Assembly: GCA_017623155.1 (NCBI GenBank)
Contig: JAGAPR010000005.1
Span: forward strand, 55,933-119,932
Direction: 5' to 3'
DNA length: 64,000 nucleotides
DNA from: Prevotella sp.
GTDB taxonomy: Bacteria; Bacteroidota; Bacteroidia; Bacteroidales; Bacteroidaceae
The notes beneath the pieces are model-generated. The model worked only from the letters and a program-made list of their open reading frames with translations, searched no databases and had not been told where the DNA came from. The position numbers were made by a program, and so were the translations under genes. Positions 27,264-35,573 of the stretch are shown here, one piece after another; the first letter of the stretch is position 1, and each line of letters opens with the position of its first letter.

Positions 27264-28781
27264 ATGGCAGAAAGAAAAGTAAGAGTACGCTTTGCGCCGA
27301 GTCCCACGGGAGCATTGCATATCGGTGGTGTGCGTACTGCACTGTATAATTACCTCTTTGCCCGCAAAAACGGCGGCGAGTTTATATTCAGAATAGAAGA
27401 TACCGACTCCAATCGTTTCGTTCCCGGAGCCGAGGAGTATATCATAGAATCGTTCCGCTGGCTCGGCATCAAGTTTGATGAAGGCGTGTCTTTCGGTGGA
27501 AATCACGGCCCGTATCGCCAGAGCGAACGGCGCGACATATATAAGAAGTATGTAAAGCAATTGCTCGACGGCGGCAAGGCATACATAGCTTTCGACACTC
27601 CCGAAGAGCTCGAAGCGAAGCGCAAGGAGATAGAAAACTTCCAGTATGACGCCCATACGCGCATGCAGATGCGCAACTCGCTCACAATGTCGAAAGAGGA
27701 TGTGGACAAACTGATTGCCGATGGGCATCAGTATGTGGTGCGTTTCCTTATCGAGCCGGGTCGTGAGGTGCATGTCGACGACCTCATACGCGGCAACGTG
27801 CGCGTCATGAGCGACATCCTTGACGACAAAGTGCTATACAAGAGTGCCGACGAGCTGCCCACATATCACCTCGCAAACATTGTCGACGACCACCTGATGG
27901 AGGTCACTCATGTCATAAGAGGCGAGGAGTGGCTGCCCAGCGCGCCGCTGCACGTGCTGCTCTACGAGGCTTTCGGATGGACAGACACCATGCCGCGCTT
28001 CGCCCATCTGCCGCTGCTGCTCAAGCCCGAGGGCAAGGGCAAGCTCAGCAAGCGCGACGGCGACAGGCTCGGTTTCCCGGTGTTCCCCCTCGAATGGCAC
28101 GACCCTAAGAGCGGCGAGGTGTCGTCGGGATTTCGCGAGAGCGGCTATTTCCCCGAGGCGGTGATAAACTTCCTCGCTTTCCTCGGTTGGAATCCGGGCA
28201 CCGAACAGGAAATATACAGTCTCGATGAGCTTGTCAATCTGTTCGACATATCGAAGTGCAGCAAGGCCGGCGCGCGCTTCGACTATCAGAAAGGAATATG
28301 GTTTAACCACGAGTATATACTGCGCAAGAGCGCCGATGAGATTGCCGCTGTGTTCGCACCGGTGGTCCGTGAGCACGGCATTGACGAGACGATGGAGCGC
28401 ATCACCGCCGTCGTGGCGATGATGAAAGACCGTGTCAGCTTCGTCAGCGAGCTGTGGCCGCTCTGCTCGTTCTTCTTCGTCGCCCCCACGGAGTACGACG
28501 AGAAGACACGCAAGAAGCGCTGGAAAGAAGACTCCGCCGCGGTAATGGCAGAACTTGTCGGTGTGCTTTCCGGTATGGACGACTTCTCCGTGGAAAATCA
28601 GGAGCGCGTTGTTGAAAAGTGGATAGAGAGCAAAGAGTATAAACTCGGCAACGTGATGAACGCTTGGAGACTCACTCTTGTCGGCGAAGGCAAGGGTCCC
28701 GGGATGTTCGATATATCCGCTTTTCTCGGCAAGGAAGAGACAATAGCCCGAATGAGACGTGCAATCGAAGTGCTTGGCTGA
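27264..28781 (+). CDS. gltX: Glutamyl-tRNA synthetase
   Basis: The 505-residue class I synthetase charges tRNA-Glu with glutamate. The HIGH-type motif is [11 protein letters not shown] (residues 12-22) and the KMSKS-type motif is KLSKRDG near residue 260. The length matches bacterial GluRS. There is no sign of a separate GlnRS here; whether it also charges tRNA-Gln cannot be told. The stop codon overlaps the next start in a TGATG arrangement, so waaA is almost certainly cotranslated. Confidence 0.97.
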   Translation: MAERKVRVRFAPSPTGALHIGGVRTALYNYLFARKNGGEFIFRIEDTDSNRFVPGAEEYIIESFRWLGIKFDEGVSFGGNHGPYRQSERRDIYKKYVKQLLDGGKAYIAFDTPEELEAKRKEIENFQYDAHTRMQMRNSLTMSKEDVDKLIADGHQYVVRFLIEPGREVHVDDLIRGNVRVMSDILDDKVLYKSADELPTYHLANIVDDHLMEVTHVIRGEEWLPSAPLHVLLYEAFGWTDTMPRFAHLPLLLKPEGKGKLSKRDGDRLGFPVFPLEWHDPKSGEVSSGFRESGYFPEAVINFLAFLGWNPGTEQEIYSLDELVNLFDISKCSKAGARFDYQKGIWFNHEYILRKSADEIAAVFAPVVREHGIDETMERITAVVAMMKDRVSFVSELWPLCSFFFVAPTEYDEKTRKKRWKEDSAAVMAELVGVLSGMDDFSVENQERVVEKWIESKEYKLGNVMNAWRLTLVGEGKGPGMFDISAFLGKEETIARMRRAIEVLG

Positions 28782-29998
28782 TGTACGATATAGCGATATA
28801 CTTGTATCTTTTCGGGGTGGCGATAGCCTCTTTGTTCGATAAGAAGGTGCGTACCATGTGGCGTGGAGAGCGTGCTGCGTTCGACAAGTTGCGCCGCGAG
28901 GTCGAGCCCGGAGCAAGTTATGTGTGGTTTCATGCCGCCTCTCTCGGCGAGTTTGAACAGGGACGGCCGCTTATTGAGCGCCTACGCAAGTCACATCCCG
29001 AATACAAGATACTCCTGACTTTCTTTTCTCCGTCGGGATATGAGGTGCGGAAGAACTATGACGGGGCGGATATCATTTGCTATCTGCCGCTTGACACCCG
29101 TCTGAATGCAATCCGTTTCCTGCGTCTTGTGCGGCCGGTGAAAGTCTTTTTCATCAAGTATGAGTTTTGGTACAACTATCTTCACATCCTGAAACATCGT
29201 GGAGTGCCGGTATATAGCGTGTCGAGCGTATTCCGGCCCGACCAGATTTTCTTCCGTTGGTATGCCCGTGAGTATGCGAAAGTGCTGCGATGCTTCACCC
29301 ATTTCTATGTTCAGAATGATATAAGCCGCGATTTGCTGGCCAAGATTGGCATCACCGAAGTCACTGTTACTGGCGACACACGCTTTGATCGTGTACTAAG
29401 CATCCGCGAACAGGCTAAGGATTTGCCTGTCGTTGAGGCTTTCCGTGGCGATAGTAAAGTGTTTGTCGCAGGCTCGAGTTGGGCTCCCGACGAAGATATT
29501 TTCATCCCTTTCTTCAACGAGCGCAAGGATTGGAAACTTATAATAGCTCCCCATGTTATATCCGAAGAGCACTTGCAGCAGATTACGTGCAAGTTGAAAG
29601 GCCGCGTGGCGCGTTACTCTCAGGCCACGCCCGATGAGGCACGCGATGCCGATTGCCTCATTATCGATTGCTACGGACTGCTGTCGAGCGTATACAGATA
29701 CGGCGATGTGGCATACGTCGGCGGCGGTTTCGGTGTTGGAATACACAATGTTTTGGAGGCCGCCGTATGGAATATGCCTGTCGTTTTCGGTCCGAACAAC
29801 GAGCGTTTCATTGAGGCTCAGGGACTGAAAGCTGCCAAAGGGGGCTTTGATATATCCTCATACGATGATTTCAACGGCATAATGACACGCCTGATGACAG
29901 ACAGTCACGCTCTTGCCGATGCGGGAAAAGCTGCCGGAGATTATGTTGCCTCATGCACGGGAGCCACGGAGAAAATTCTCGGCGACGTGAAGTTGTGA
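28781..29998 (+). CDS. waaA: 3-deoxy-D-manno-octulosonic acid (Kdo) transferase
   Basis: WaaA (KdtA) adds Kdo to lipid A precursor at the inner membrane. The 405-residue protein begins [19 protein letters not shown], a membrane-anchor helix. The first Rossmann-type half has YVWFHAASLGEFEQGRPLI with the family's catalytic Glu, then LLTFFSPSGYE and VFFIKYEFWYNYL. The second half carries VAGSSWAPDED and GGGFGVGIHNVLEAAVWNMP, the nucleotide-sugar binding part. ATG 28781 overlaps the gltX stop. It is the last gene before a long inverted repeat that may end the unit. Confidence 0.93.
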   Translation: MYDIAIYLYLFGVAIASLFDKKVRTMWRGERAAFDKLRREVEPGASYVWFHAASLGEFEQGRPLIERLRKSHPEYKILLTFFSPSGYEVRKNYDGADIICYLPLDTRLNAIRFLRLVRPVKVFFIKYEFWYNYLHILKHRGVPVYSVSSVFRPDQIFFRWYAREYAKVLRCFTHFYVQNDISRDLLAKIGITEVTVTGDTRFDRVLSIREQAKDLPVVEAFRGDSKVFVAGSSWAPDEDIFIPFFNERKDWKLIIAPHVISEEHLQQITCKLKGRVARYSQATPDEARDADCLIIDCYGLLSSVYRYGDVAYVGGGFGVGIHNVLEAAVWNMPVVFGPNNERFIEAQGLKAAKGGFDISSYDDFNGIMTRLMTDSHALADAGKAAGDYVASCTGATEKILGDVKL

Positions 29999-30033
29999 TT
30001 GTTATAGGCAAATAACGATATCTCGTTCATAAC

Positions 30034-30126
30034 ATTGTAGGGACATATTCTTGTATTTGTCCGCCACCAAAATATGATTTATTCATACGTTGATTGCGGA
30101 CAAATACAAGAATATGTCCCTACAAT
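30034..30126. mobile_element. MITE-like element with 31-bp perfect inverted ends, TTGTAGGGAC family
   Basis: ATTGTAGGGACATATTCTTG begins a 31-base arm (30034-30064) whose exact complement is at 30096-30126, with a 31-base loop. Twenty-five of the first thirty bases from TTGTAGGGAC match the right end of the element at 63483-63630, so the two belong to one family. It has no coding capacity. It lies downstream of waaA and could also work as a terminator. No target duplication was seen. Confidence 0.65.
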
Positions 30127-30199
30127 TTTGATGTAACGCATCGCCCGTTTGGGTGCAAATCGCCGTCCGATGCGTTTTATCTCCATTATTAATGTCTTT

Positions 30200-30718
30200 T
30201 TATTTGCTCTCGCCTTCCTCGAGATACCATTTTGAATACTCTATATAATGCGCCGCGAAGCTCTCGGCCTGGTCGGGGCTTGTCTTCTTGATGAATTTTG
30301 CCGGCACGCCGCCCCATATCTCGTGGGCTCCCACTTTCGTGCCCTGCAGCACGAGTGCGCCTGCCGCCACTACGGCTCCCTCGCCTATCTCGCACCGGTC
30401 GAGCAGCGTGGCTCCCATGCCTACGAGTGCCCCGTCGTGTATGGTGCATGCGTGCACGGTGGCGTTGTGGCCTATCGACACGTTGTTGCCGATGTGCGTC
30501 GGGCCTACGGTGTTGGTCACATGCACGCATGCTCCGTCCTGCACGTTGACGCCGTTGCCCATCGTTATCGGAGCCACGTCGCCGCGCACGACGGCGTTGA
30601 ACCAAACGGAGCACTCGTCTCCCATTGTCACTTCGCCCACGATGGTGGCGTTCTCGCTGAAGTAGCAGTCTCTTCCCCACTTCGGGGTGAGGCCTTTTAT
30701 TGATTTTATCAGTGCCAT
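30200..30718 (-). CDS. Gamma-class carbonic anhydrase-like hexapeptide protein
   Basis: The 172-residue protein is a left-handed beta-helix of hexapeptide repeats (for example VRGDVAPITMGNGVNVQDGA and HIGNNVSIGHNATVHACTIH, the latter supplying metal-binding histidines). It fits the YrdA/CaiE gamma carbonic anhydrase group, about 170 residues. Members hydrate CO2 when all three histidines and the active-site glutamine and arginine are present; the key histidines are here, but activity in this branch is often weak or absent. It stands alone with its own promoter. Confidence 0.9.
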   Translation of the reverse strand: MALIKSIKGLTPKWGRDCYFSENATIVGEVTMGDECSVWFNAVVRGDVAPITMGNGVNVQDGACVHVTNTVGPTHIGNNVSIGHNATVHACTIHDGALVGMGATLLDRCEIGEGAVVAAGALVLQGTKVGAHEIWGGVPAKFIKKTSPDQAESFAAHYIEYSKWYLEEGESK

Positions 30719-30762
30719 GATTCTTTCTTTTTAATGTTGTCTTGATATCTTCTTTGCGGCTG

Positions 30763-30770
30763 CAAATATA
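30763..30770 (-). promoter_or_regulatory. -7 promoter box TATATTTG for the gamma carbonic anhydrase gene
   Basis: TATATTTG followed by GCAGCC on the reverse strand, 45 bases upstream of the start codon. Confidence 0.55.
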
Positions 30771-30787
30771 CCGTTTTTAGTTCATAA

Positions 30788-30859
30788 GACCCGTATTTGC
30801 AGACCGGTATTTTCATTTTGAGGCCGTATATTTGTGTTGAGTGGCCGCTTTTAATACGG
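30788..30859. repeat. Loose array of GRCCG units in the divergent gap
   Basis: GACCCG, GACCGG, GGCCGT and GGCCGC begin at 30788, 30802, 30822 and 30843 (14, 20 and 21 bases apart), and CCGTATT at 30791 is repeated inverted as AATACGG at 30853. It recalls the GGCC arrays elsewhere in the window but is less regular. Confidence 0.35.
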
Positions 30860-30866
30860 TTATCCC

Positions 30867-30897
30867 TTTGCCGTTACATATTATTTACTTACCTTTG
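30867..30897 (+). promoter_or_regulatory. Promoter of the TonB-domain protein gene
   Basis: TTTG at 30867-30870 and TACCTTTG at 30890-30897 are 19 bases apart. Transcription should begin near 30904, so ATG 30954 is the start used. Confidence 0.8.
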
Positions 30898-30953
30898 CCA
30901 CGTTGAAAGACAACAGATTGATATTGAAAAGACAACTAAACAACAAGTTTATC

Positions 30954-31652
30954 ATGAAAAAGAGAGTATTAACGGCATGTCTGTCGCTGTGCGCCTGCGC
31001 ACCGTTGTGCGCCCAGACGGCGGCTGGCAGCGTCAAGACGGTGAAGAATGTCACCTTCACGACGAATGCGACGCCGGAGCAACTGAGGCAGAACGCCGAC
31101 ACACTGAGGCGCAGTGCCGCAGCGATGAGGCAGAGTGCGGCGGAGATGAGGCAGAGCGCCAAGGCCATGGAGAAGCAGGCCAAGACGGCGGACAAGGTCT
31201 CGAAGAATAACATCAAGGCGGGAGCAAGAAACATGGAAGCAGGAGCCCGTAACATGGAACTGGGCGCGGCGTCTATGGAGATGGCTGCCAAGAGCATGGA
31301 GCAGAATGCCAAGACACCGGCAAAGGGCGGCGACAAGACTATATGCGATAAACCTGACAAGTTCCCCTCGTTTCCCGGCGGGCCGTCGTCGCTGTTCCGC
31401 TATCTGCAGAAGGAAGTCCGCTATCCGGCCGATGCGGCCAAGGACCATATCGCCGGCAAGGTCATTGTGCGCTTCGTGGTAGATACCGACGGCACTATTT
31501 CCGATGCGGAGGTTGTGCGCGGGGTGCATCCCGAGCTCGACCGCGAGGCCTTGCGTGCCGTCAAAGCCATGCCGCGGTGGACGCCCGGACAGAAAAACGG
31601 CAAGCCGGTGCGCGTGAGATTCAGCACGCCGATAACGTTTAAATTGCCATGA
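30954..31652 (+). CDS. Periplasmic protein with coiled-coil repeats and TonB C-terminal domain
   Basis: The 232-residue protein has a cleavable-looking signal peptide (MKKRVLTACLSLCACAPLCAQ). Residues about 43-120 form an Ala/Met/Ser-rich heptad region (LRQNADTLRRSAAAMRQSA and similar repeats). The TonB C-terminal domain (about 139-232) follows, with VRYPADAAKDHIAGKVIVRF and AVKAMPRWTPGQKNGKPVRV. True TonB proteins are anchored by an N-terminal helix and span the periplasm with a Pro-rich rod; here the anchor is replaced by a signal peptide and the rod by a helical repeat. It may be a soluble partner or an outer-membrane-side protein. Function unknown. Confidence 0.8.
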   Translation: MKKRVLTACLSLCACAPLCAQTAAGSVKTVKNVTFTTNATPEQLRQNADTLRRSAAAMRQSAAEMRQSAKAMEKQAKTADKVSKNNIKAGARNMEAGARNMELGAASMEMAAKSMEQNAKTPAKGGDKTICDKPDKFPSFPGGPSSLFRYLQKEVRYPADAAKDHIAGKVIVRFVVDTDGTISDAEVVRGVHPELDREALRAVKAMPRWTPGQKNGKPVRVRFSTPITFKLP

Positions 31653-31703
31653 GCAGGCCTTTCCCAGCATCCGCGAAGAAAACTTGATGGTGTTAAATAA
31701 GCC

Positions 31704-31743
31704 AAAGGAGTTAAGGAGTGATATACCCTTAACTCTTTTTTTT
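31704..31743 (+). terminator. Terminator after the TonB-domain gene
   Basis: GAGTTAAGG (31708-31716) pairs with CCTTAACTC (31727-31735) and is followed by nine T residues, a typical intrinsic terminator. Confidence 0.85.
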
Positions 31744-31904
31744 GTCTTTTGATTTTAACTTAAAAATGTTAATGAAAAGTAAGAAGACATTACATTTGAA
31801 ATATTTGAAGTAGGTTTTATTAACTTAAAAATATTAACATGTATAGCCTTTGTTTTAATATTAGATAACAGTTGACGGCCATTTTCTTCATATTTTTCCC
31901 GTTC

Positions 31905-32125
31905 TTACTCTGCAATAAGGCCGTAATTGCACTGCATTTACGGCCTAACGGGCGTGCAATTAGGCCGTAATTGGAATGCAATTACGGCCTAATTGGAAAA
32001 CAAGACGGTTTTAAGTGCCTTTAAAAAAACGTGTAAACATCCGTATCTTTCTTATATACAGATAATTACGTAAAGTGCTCCGTAATTCGCTTATTTGCGT
32101 GCTCGAAACTTTTTTTTTCAGAAAA
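31905..32125 (-). repeat. Dispersed intergenic element, copy B (partial, inverted)
   Basis: Read on the reverse strand, the core matches the other copies. Four GGCC-centred units lie between about 31911 and 32000, with centres 23, 21 and 23 bases apart. The AT-rich part to about 32125 (with runs like AGAAAAACGCAAATATGAG) corresponds to the left part of copies A, C and D. The right-hand block with GGTGACTTCAAGTCGCAC is absent, so this copy is truncated. Together with a TTTTAGTTCA/TGAACTAAAA hairpin (32164-32189) it fills most of the 31653-32577 gap. Confidence 0.75.
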
Positions 32126-32282
32126 ACGCAAATATGAGCAGCGTTAATTTTTTTAACTGTCCGTTTTAGTTCATTATATTGAACTAAAATAGGGGTTAAG
32201 GAGTTAACTCCCGAGATTTCCTGTTGTCGCGCATGCTGAATTCGCATCCGCAATATAGCGGATTGTAGAAGCGTACCTCTGA

Positions 32283-32369
32283 TTATCGCCGATGAACATG
32301 GTGCGCGCAAGTATGCGGCAACACACGGTCGGCTCCGCCCGGCACTTCTGTATTGAATTTCTTTTTCAT
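32283..32369 (-). pseudogene. Short frame behind an orphan promoter, possible gene remnant
   Basis: A 28-residue frame begins MKKKFNTEVPGGADRV at 32369, with an A-rich tract ahead of it and a -7 box at 32390-32397. It soon stops, and nothing recognisable follows. It may be the start of a gene whose body was lost, or a real small peptide. Confidence 0.3.
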
Positions 32370-32389
32370 GCTTGTTGTCTCTTGCTTTG

Positions 32390-32397
32390 CAAAGTTA
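32390..32397 (-). promoter_or_regulatory. -7 promoter box TAACTTTG pointing away from the GH31 operon
   Basis: TAACTTTG followed by GCAAAG on the reverse strand, 20 bases before the ATG at 32369. No proper -33 box. Confidence 0.4.
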
Positions 32398-32472
32398 CAT
32401 TTATTTATGTTTATAAATCGTTAAATTTGGTGATTTTGTCACATTTTGCCGGGCTTTTAAAGTTTTTTACTC

Positions 32473-32480
32473 TACCTTTG
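32473..32480 (+). promoter_or_regulatory. -7 promoter box TACCTTTG for the GH31 operon
   Basis: TACCTTTG matches TAnnTTTG; a TTTG lies at 32445-32448, with a spacer of 24, a little longer than usual. The leader to ATG 32578 holds the hairpin motif described next, and the box rules out a start at 32485. Confidence 0.55.
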
Positions 32481-32487
32481 TAGAATG

Positions 32488-32545
32488 CAGGCCGATCCTT
32501 GGCAACATGATACATGTTTCGTCGCGCTCGGCTTGCGCTGTCTTT
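32488..32545 (+). promoter_or_regulatory. Conserved leader hairpin motif ahead of the GH31 gene
   Basis: The segment matches the two copies at 61965-62074 over more than 50 bases, including GTTTCGT and GCGCTCGGCTT. AACATG-ATA-CATGTT (32504-32518) forms a hairpin where the other copies have AACTTG-AAA-CGAGTT, so both arms changed while pairing stayed. It ends in TGTCTTTG, close to a second -7 box. Confidence 0.5.
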
Positions 32546-32577
32546 GTAAATACACACTACAATCTACTGACAGGAAA

Positions 32578-35544
32578 ATGAATAAGATAAAAACACTTGT
32601 TTTGTCGATGCTTTTTGTCGGAACATCGGCTGTTTGTGCCTCGGATGTGGTGAAATCGGGGCAGAGTGTCACCGTGTCGTTGGACGAACCCGCCGCAGGA
32701 GCGGCAAAGACAGTGCGCCTCACGGTAATGGGAGAGAAGATAATAAAGGTTGAGGCCACGCCCGACGCTGCCATACCGCACAAGCGGCAGAGCCTCATTG
32801 TAGTGCCGCAAAAATCGAAAACGGCTTACACCGTGACGGAAAGCGACAGCGGCGTGACGCTCGCCACGGCCGCACTGGCAGTCACGATAGACAAGCGCGA
32901 CGGGCGGATAGAATATCGCGACCGCTCCACGGGCAAGGTAATTCTCGGCGAAGCGGCAGGTGGAAAGACGTTCAGACGGTATGTATCAAATCAGACGATG
33001 ATGCCCGAGGGTTATCATCCTACGTCGCCCGACGAACTGAACTGGGGCAGGAAAGGCGACCTCAGGCAGATTTCGCTCGACGACCGCTCCGGATATACGT
33101 GGCATCTGCAATTCGACGGAAACGACGACGAGGCAATATACGGACTCGGGCAACACCAGTCGGAAGACATGAACTACAAGGGCCGCGACGAGGAATTGTT
33201 CCAGTATAACACCAAGGTGAGCATACCGTTTGTCATGTCGACGGCCGGATACGGACTGCTTTGGGACTCGTATTCATACGGCCGGTGGGGAAATCCCGAC
33301 GGATACGTGCAGCTCGGCAACGTGTTTAAACTGTACGACAGAGACGGAAATCCCGGCCGTCTCACCGGAACATACACCGAAAAGGGCGGCCGAATGATTG
33401 TGCGCGGCGAAGACTCCTTATACTTCGAGAACTCGCGCGAGATAGTAAACCTGCCCCGTAAGTTCAAGTTCAATGGCTCGCGGGTGATATACGAGGGGTG
33501 GATAGAAGCCCCCGCATCCGACGAGTACCGCTTTATCCTCTACTATGCCGGATATACCAAGGTCTATGTCGACGGACGTTTGGTGGTTCCCGAGATATGG
33601 CGCAAGGCATGGAATCCCAATGCCCGCAAGTTCACAGCCACGCTGCTGAAAGGGCGCAAGACCAAAATCAGGATAGAGTGGCAGCCCGACGGCGACGTGA
33701 GCTACTGCGGTCTGCGTGTGGCCGTGCCGCAGTCGGAGGCCGACCGTCGGCGCGTGAGCATCTGGAGCGAGATGTCGAAGGACATGACATATTATTTTAT
33801 CGCCGGAACCGACATGGACGATATTATCTCCGGCTACCGCCGTCTCACGGGAAAGGCGCAGGTGATGCCCCGCTGGGCGCTGGGCTTCTGGCAGAGCCGC
33901 GAGCGATACAAGACACAGAAAGAAGTGGAACACACGATGGCGGAGTTCCGTCGGCGCGGTATTCCGTGCGATGTGATAGTGCAGGACTGGAATTACTGGC
34001 CCGACTCGGAGTGGGGAAGCCACAAGTTTGAGACCTCGCGCTATCCCGACCCGCAGGCCATGTACGACAGCATACACAGCATGCACGGCCGGTTGATGAT
34101 CAGTTGCTGGCCCAAATTCTATGAGTCTACCGACAATTACAAGGAGTTTGCCGCCAACGGATGGATGTATCGCCGGGCGGTGGAAGACAGTATAAAAGAC
34201 TGGGTGGGTCCCGGCTACGTGGGCTCATTCTACGATGCCTACTCGAAAGGAGCACGAAAGATATTTTGGAGACAGATGGACGAGAACCTGTATTCCAAGT
34301 TTGGCAAGGGCATGGACGCGTGGTGGATGGACGCCAGTGAGCCGAACGTGCGCGACTGCACGCCCATCGACTATCGCAAACAACTCTGCGGTCCCACGGC
34401 AATGGGCACGAGCGACGAGTATTTCAACGCTTACTCTATCGTGAATGCCGATGCGATATACAACGGCCAGCGCTCGGTGAGTCCCGACAAACGCGTGTTC
34501 CTGCTCACGAGGAGCGGTTTCGCCGGGCTGCAACGTTACAGTACGGCCACGTGGAGCGGCGATATAGGCACCCGTTGGGAAGACATGCGGGCGCAAATCA
34601 CCGCCGGTCTCAACTTCTCAATGGCCGGAGTGCCGTTTTGGGGAATGGATCAGGGAGGCTTCACCACCGAAGACCGCTACGTGAAAGCACAGAAACTGTT
34701 TGACAAGACAGGCCGGGAGAACGACGACTTGCGCGAGTGGCGCGAGCTTAATGCCCGCTGGCATCAGTTCGGTTGCTTCGTTCCGCTGTTCAGAACGCAC
34801 GGCCAGTGGCCGGCGAGAGAAGTGTGGAACCTCGCCCCGGAGAGCCACGAGTGCTACAAGACGATAGTCGCCTATACCAAGTTGCGCTATCGGATGATGC
34901 CCTATCTCTACTCCATGGCCGGATGGGTGAACCGCCATGACTACACCATTATGCGCGGACTGGCGATGGATTTCGCCGCCGACAGGCATGTATACGACAT
35001 CGCCGACCAGTGGATGTTCGGTCCGGCGTTTATGGCTTGTCCCGTCACCGAGTACAAAGCCCGTAGCCGACAGGTCTATTTCCCCGCCGGCAGCGGTTGG
35101 TATGACCTGTATACCGGAAAACATGTCGGGGGCGGCCGTGAACTGACGGTGGATGCCCCGTACAGTCGCATGCCCGTGTTTGTGCGTGAGGGAGCGATTG
35201 TTCCATTCGGTCCCGACATGCAATGGAGCGACGAACGCCGGCCCGACACCATCGACCTTTACGTATATGCCGGTGCTGACGGCCGCTTCGAACTGTATGA
35301 GGACGAGGGTACGAACTATGATTACGAGCGCGGCCGCTTCGCCACGATAGAAATATCGTATGACGACAAGGCCCGTACCGTGACGATAGGCAATCGCAAG
35401 GGAACGTTCAAAGGCATGCTGAAAGAGCGCGTTTTCAATGTCGTTCTCGTGTCGGAAGAGCATCCTTGCCCGCTCAATCTCGACAATCCGGAAGGAATGA
35501 AAGTGAAATATGACGGAAAGAAAGTGGTGATAAAACAATTATAA
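32578..35544 (+). CDS. Glycoside hydrolase family 31 (alpha-xylosidase/alpha-glucosidase type) with PA14 insert
   Basis: The 988-residue secreted or periplasmic enzyme has a signal peptide (MNKIKTLVLSMLFVGTSAVCA). An N-terminal beta-sandwich (FDGNDDEAIYGLGQHQSED) is followed by a PA14-like insert (about 285-385, GWIEAPASDEYRFILYYAGY). The TIM barrel carries the nucleophile Asp of WWMDASEPNV near residue 585. The C-terminal sandwich resembles DUF5110 (YVYAGADGRFELYEDEGTNY). PA14-bearing GH31 enzymes in Bacteroidetes are often alpha-xylosidases acting on xyloglucan oligosaccharides, but substrate cannot be fixed from sequence. It is the first gene of an operon with the GH3 enzyme. Confidence 0.93.
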   Translation: MNKIKTLVLSMLFVGTSAVCASDVVKSGQSVTVSLDEPAAGAAKTVRLTVMGEKIIKVEATPDAAIPHKRQSLIVVPQKSKTAYTVTESDSGVTLATAALAVTIDKRDGRIEYRDRSTGKVILGEAAGGKTFRRYVSNQTMMPEGYHPTSPDELNWGRKGDLRQISLDDRSGYTWHLQFDGNDDEAIYGLGQHQSEDMNYKGRDEELFQYNTKVSIPFVMSTAGYGLLWDSYSYGRWGNPDGYVQLGNVFKLYDRDGNPGRLTGTYTEKGGRMIVRGEDSLYFENSREIVNLPRKFKFNGSRVIYEGWIEAPASDEYRFILYYAGYTKVYVDGRLVVPEIWRKAWNPNARKFTATLLKGRKTKIRIEWQPDGDVSYCGLRVAVPQSEADRRRVSIWSEMSKDMTYYFIAGTDMDDIISGYRRLTGKAQVMPRWALGFWQSRERYKTQKEVEHTMAEFRRRGIPCDVIVQDWNYWPDSEWGSHKFETSRYPDPQAMYDSIHSMHGRLMISCWPKFYESTDNYKEFAANGWMYRRAVEDSIKDWVGPGYVGSFYDAYSKGARKIFWRQMDENLYSKFGKGMDAWWMDASEPNVRDCTPIDYRKQLCGPTAMGTSDEYFNAYSIVNADAIYNGQRSVSPDKRVFLLTRSGFAGLQRYSTATWSGDIGTRWEDMRAQITAGLNFSMAGVPFWGMDQGGFTTEDRYVKAQKLFDKTGRENDDLREWRELNARWHQFGCFVPLFRTHGQWPAREVWNLAPESHECYKTIVAYTKLRYRMMPYLYSMAGWVNRHDYTIMRGLAMDFAADRHVYDIADQWMFGPAFMACPVTEYKARSRQVYFPAGSGWYDLYTGKHVGGGRELTVDAPYSRMPVFVREGAIVPFGPDMQWSDERRPDTIDLYVYAGADGRFELYEDEGTNYDYERGRFATIEISYDDKARTVTIGNRKGTFKGMLKERVFNVVLVSEEHPCPLNLDNPEGMKVKYDGKKVVIKQL

Positions 35545-35573
35545 ATACTAAGTTCCTAAATTATAAAAAGGAT

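Noticed and set aside
30034-30126. Long inverted repeat as a mere terminator of waaA
   Set aside because: No T-run follows, and its arms match another element at 63.5 kb, so a repeat family is a better reading, though it may still stop transcription.
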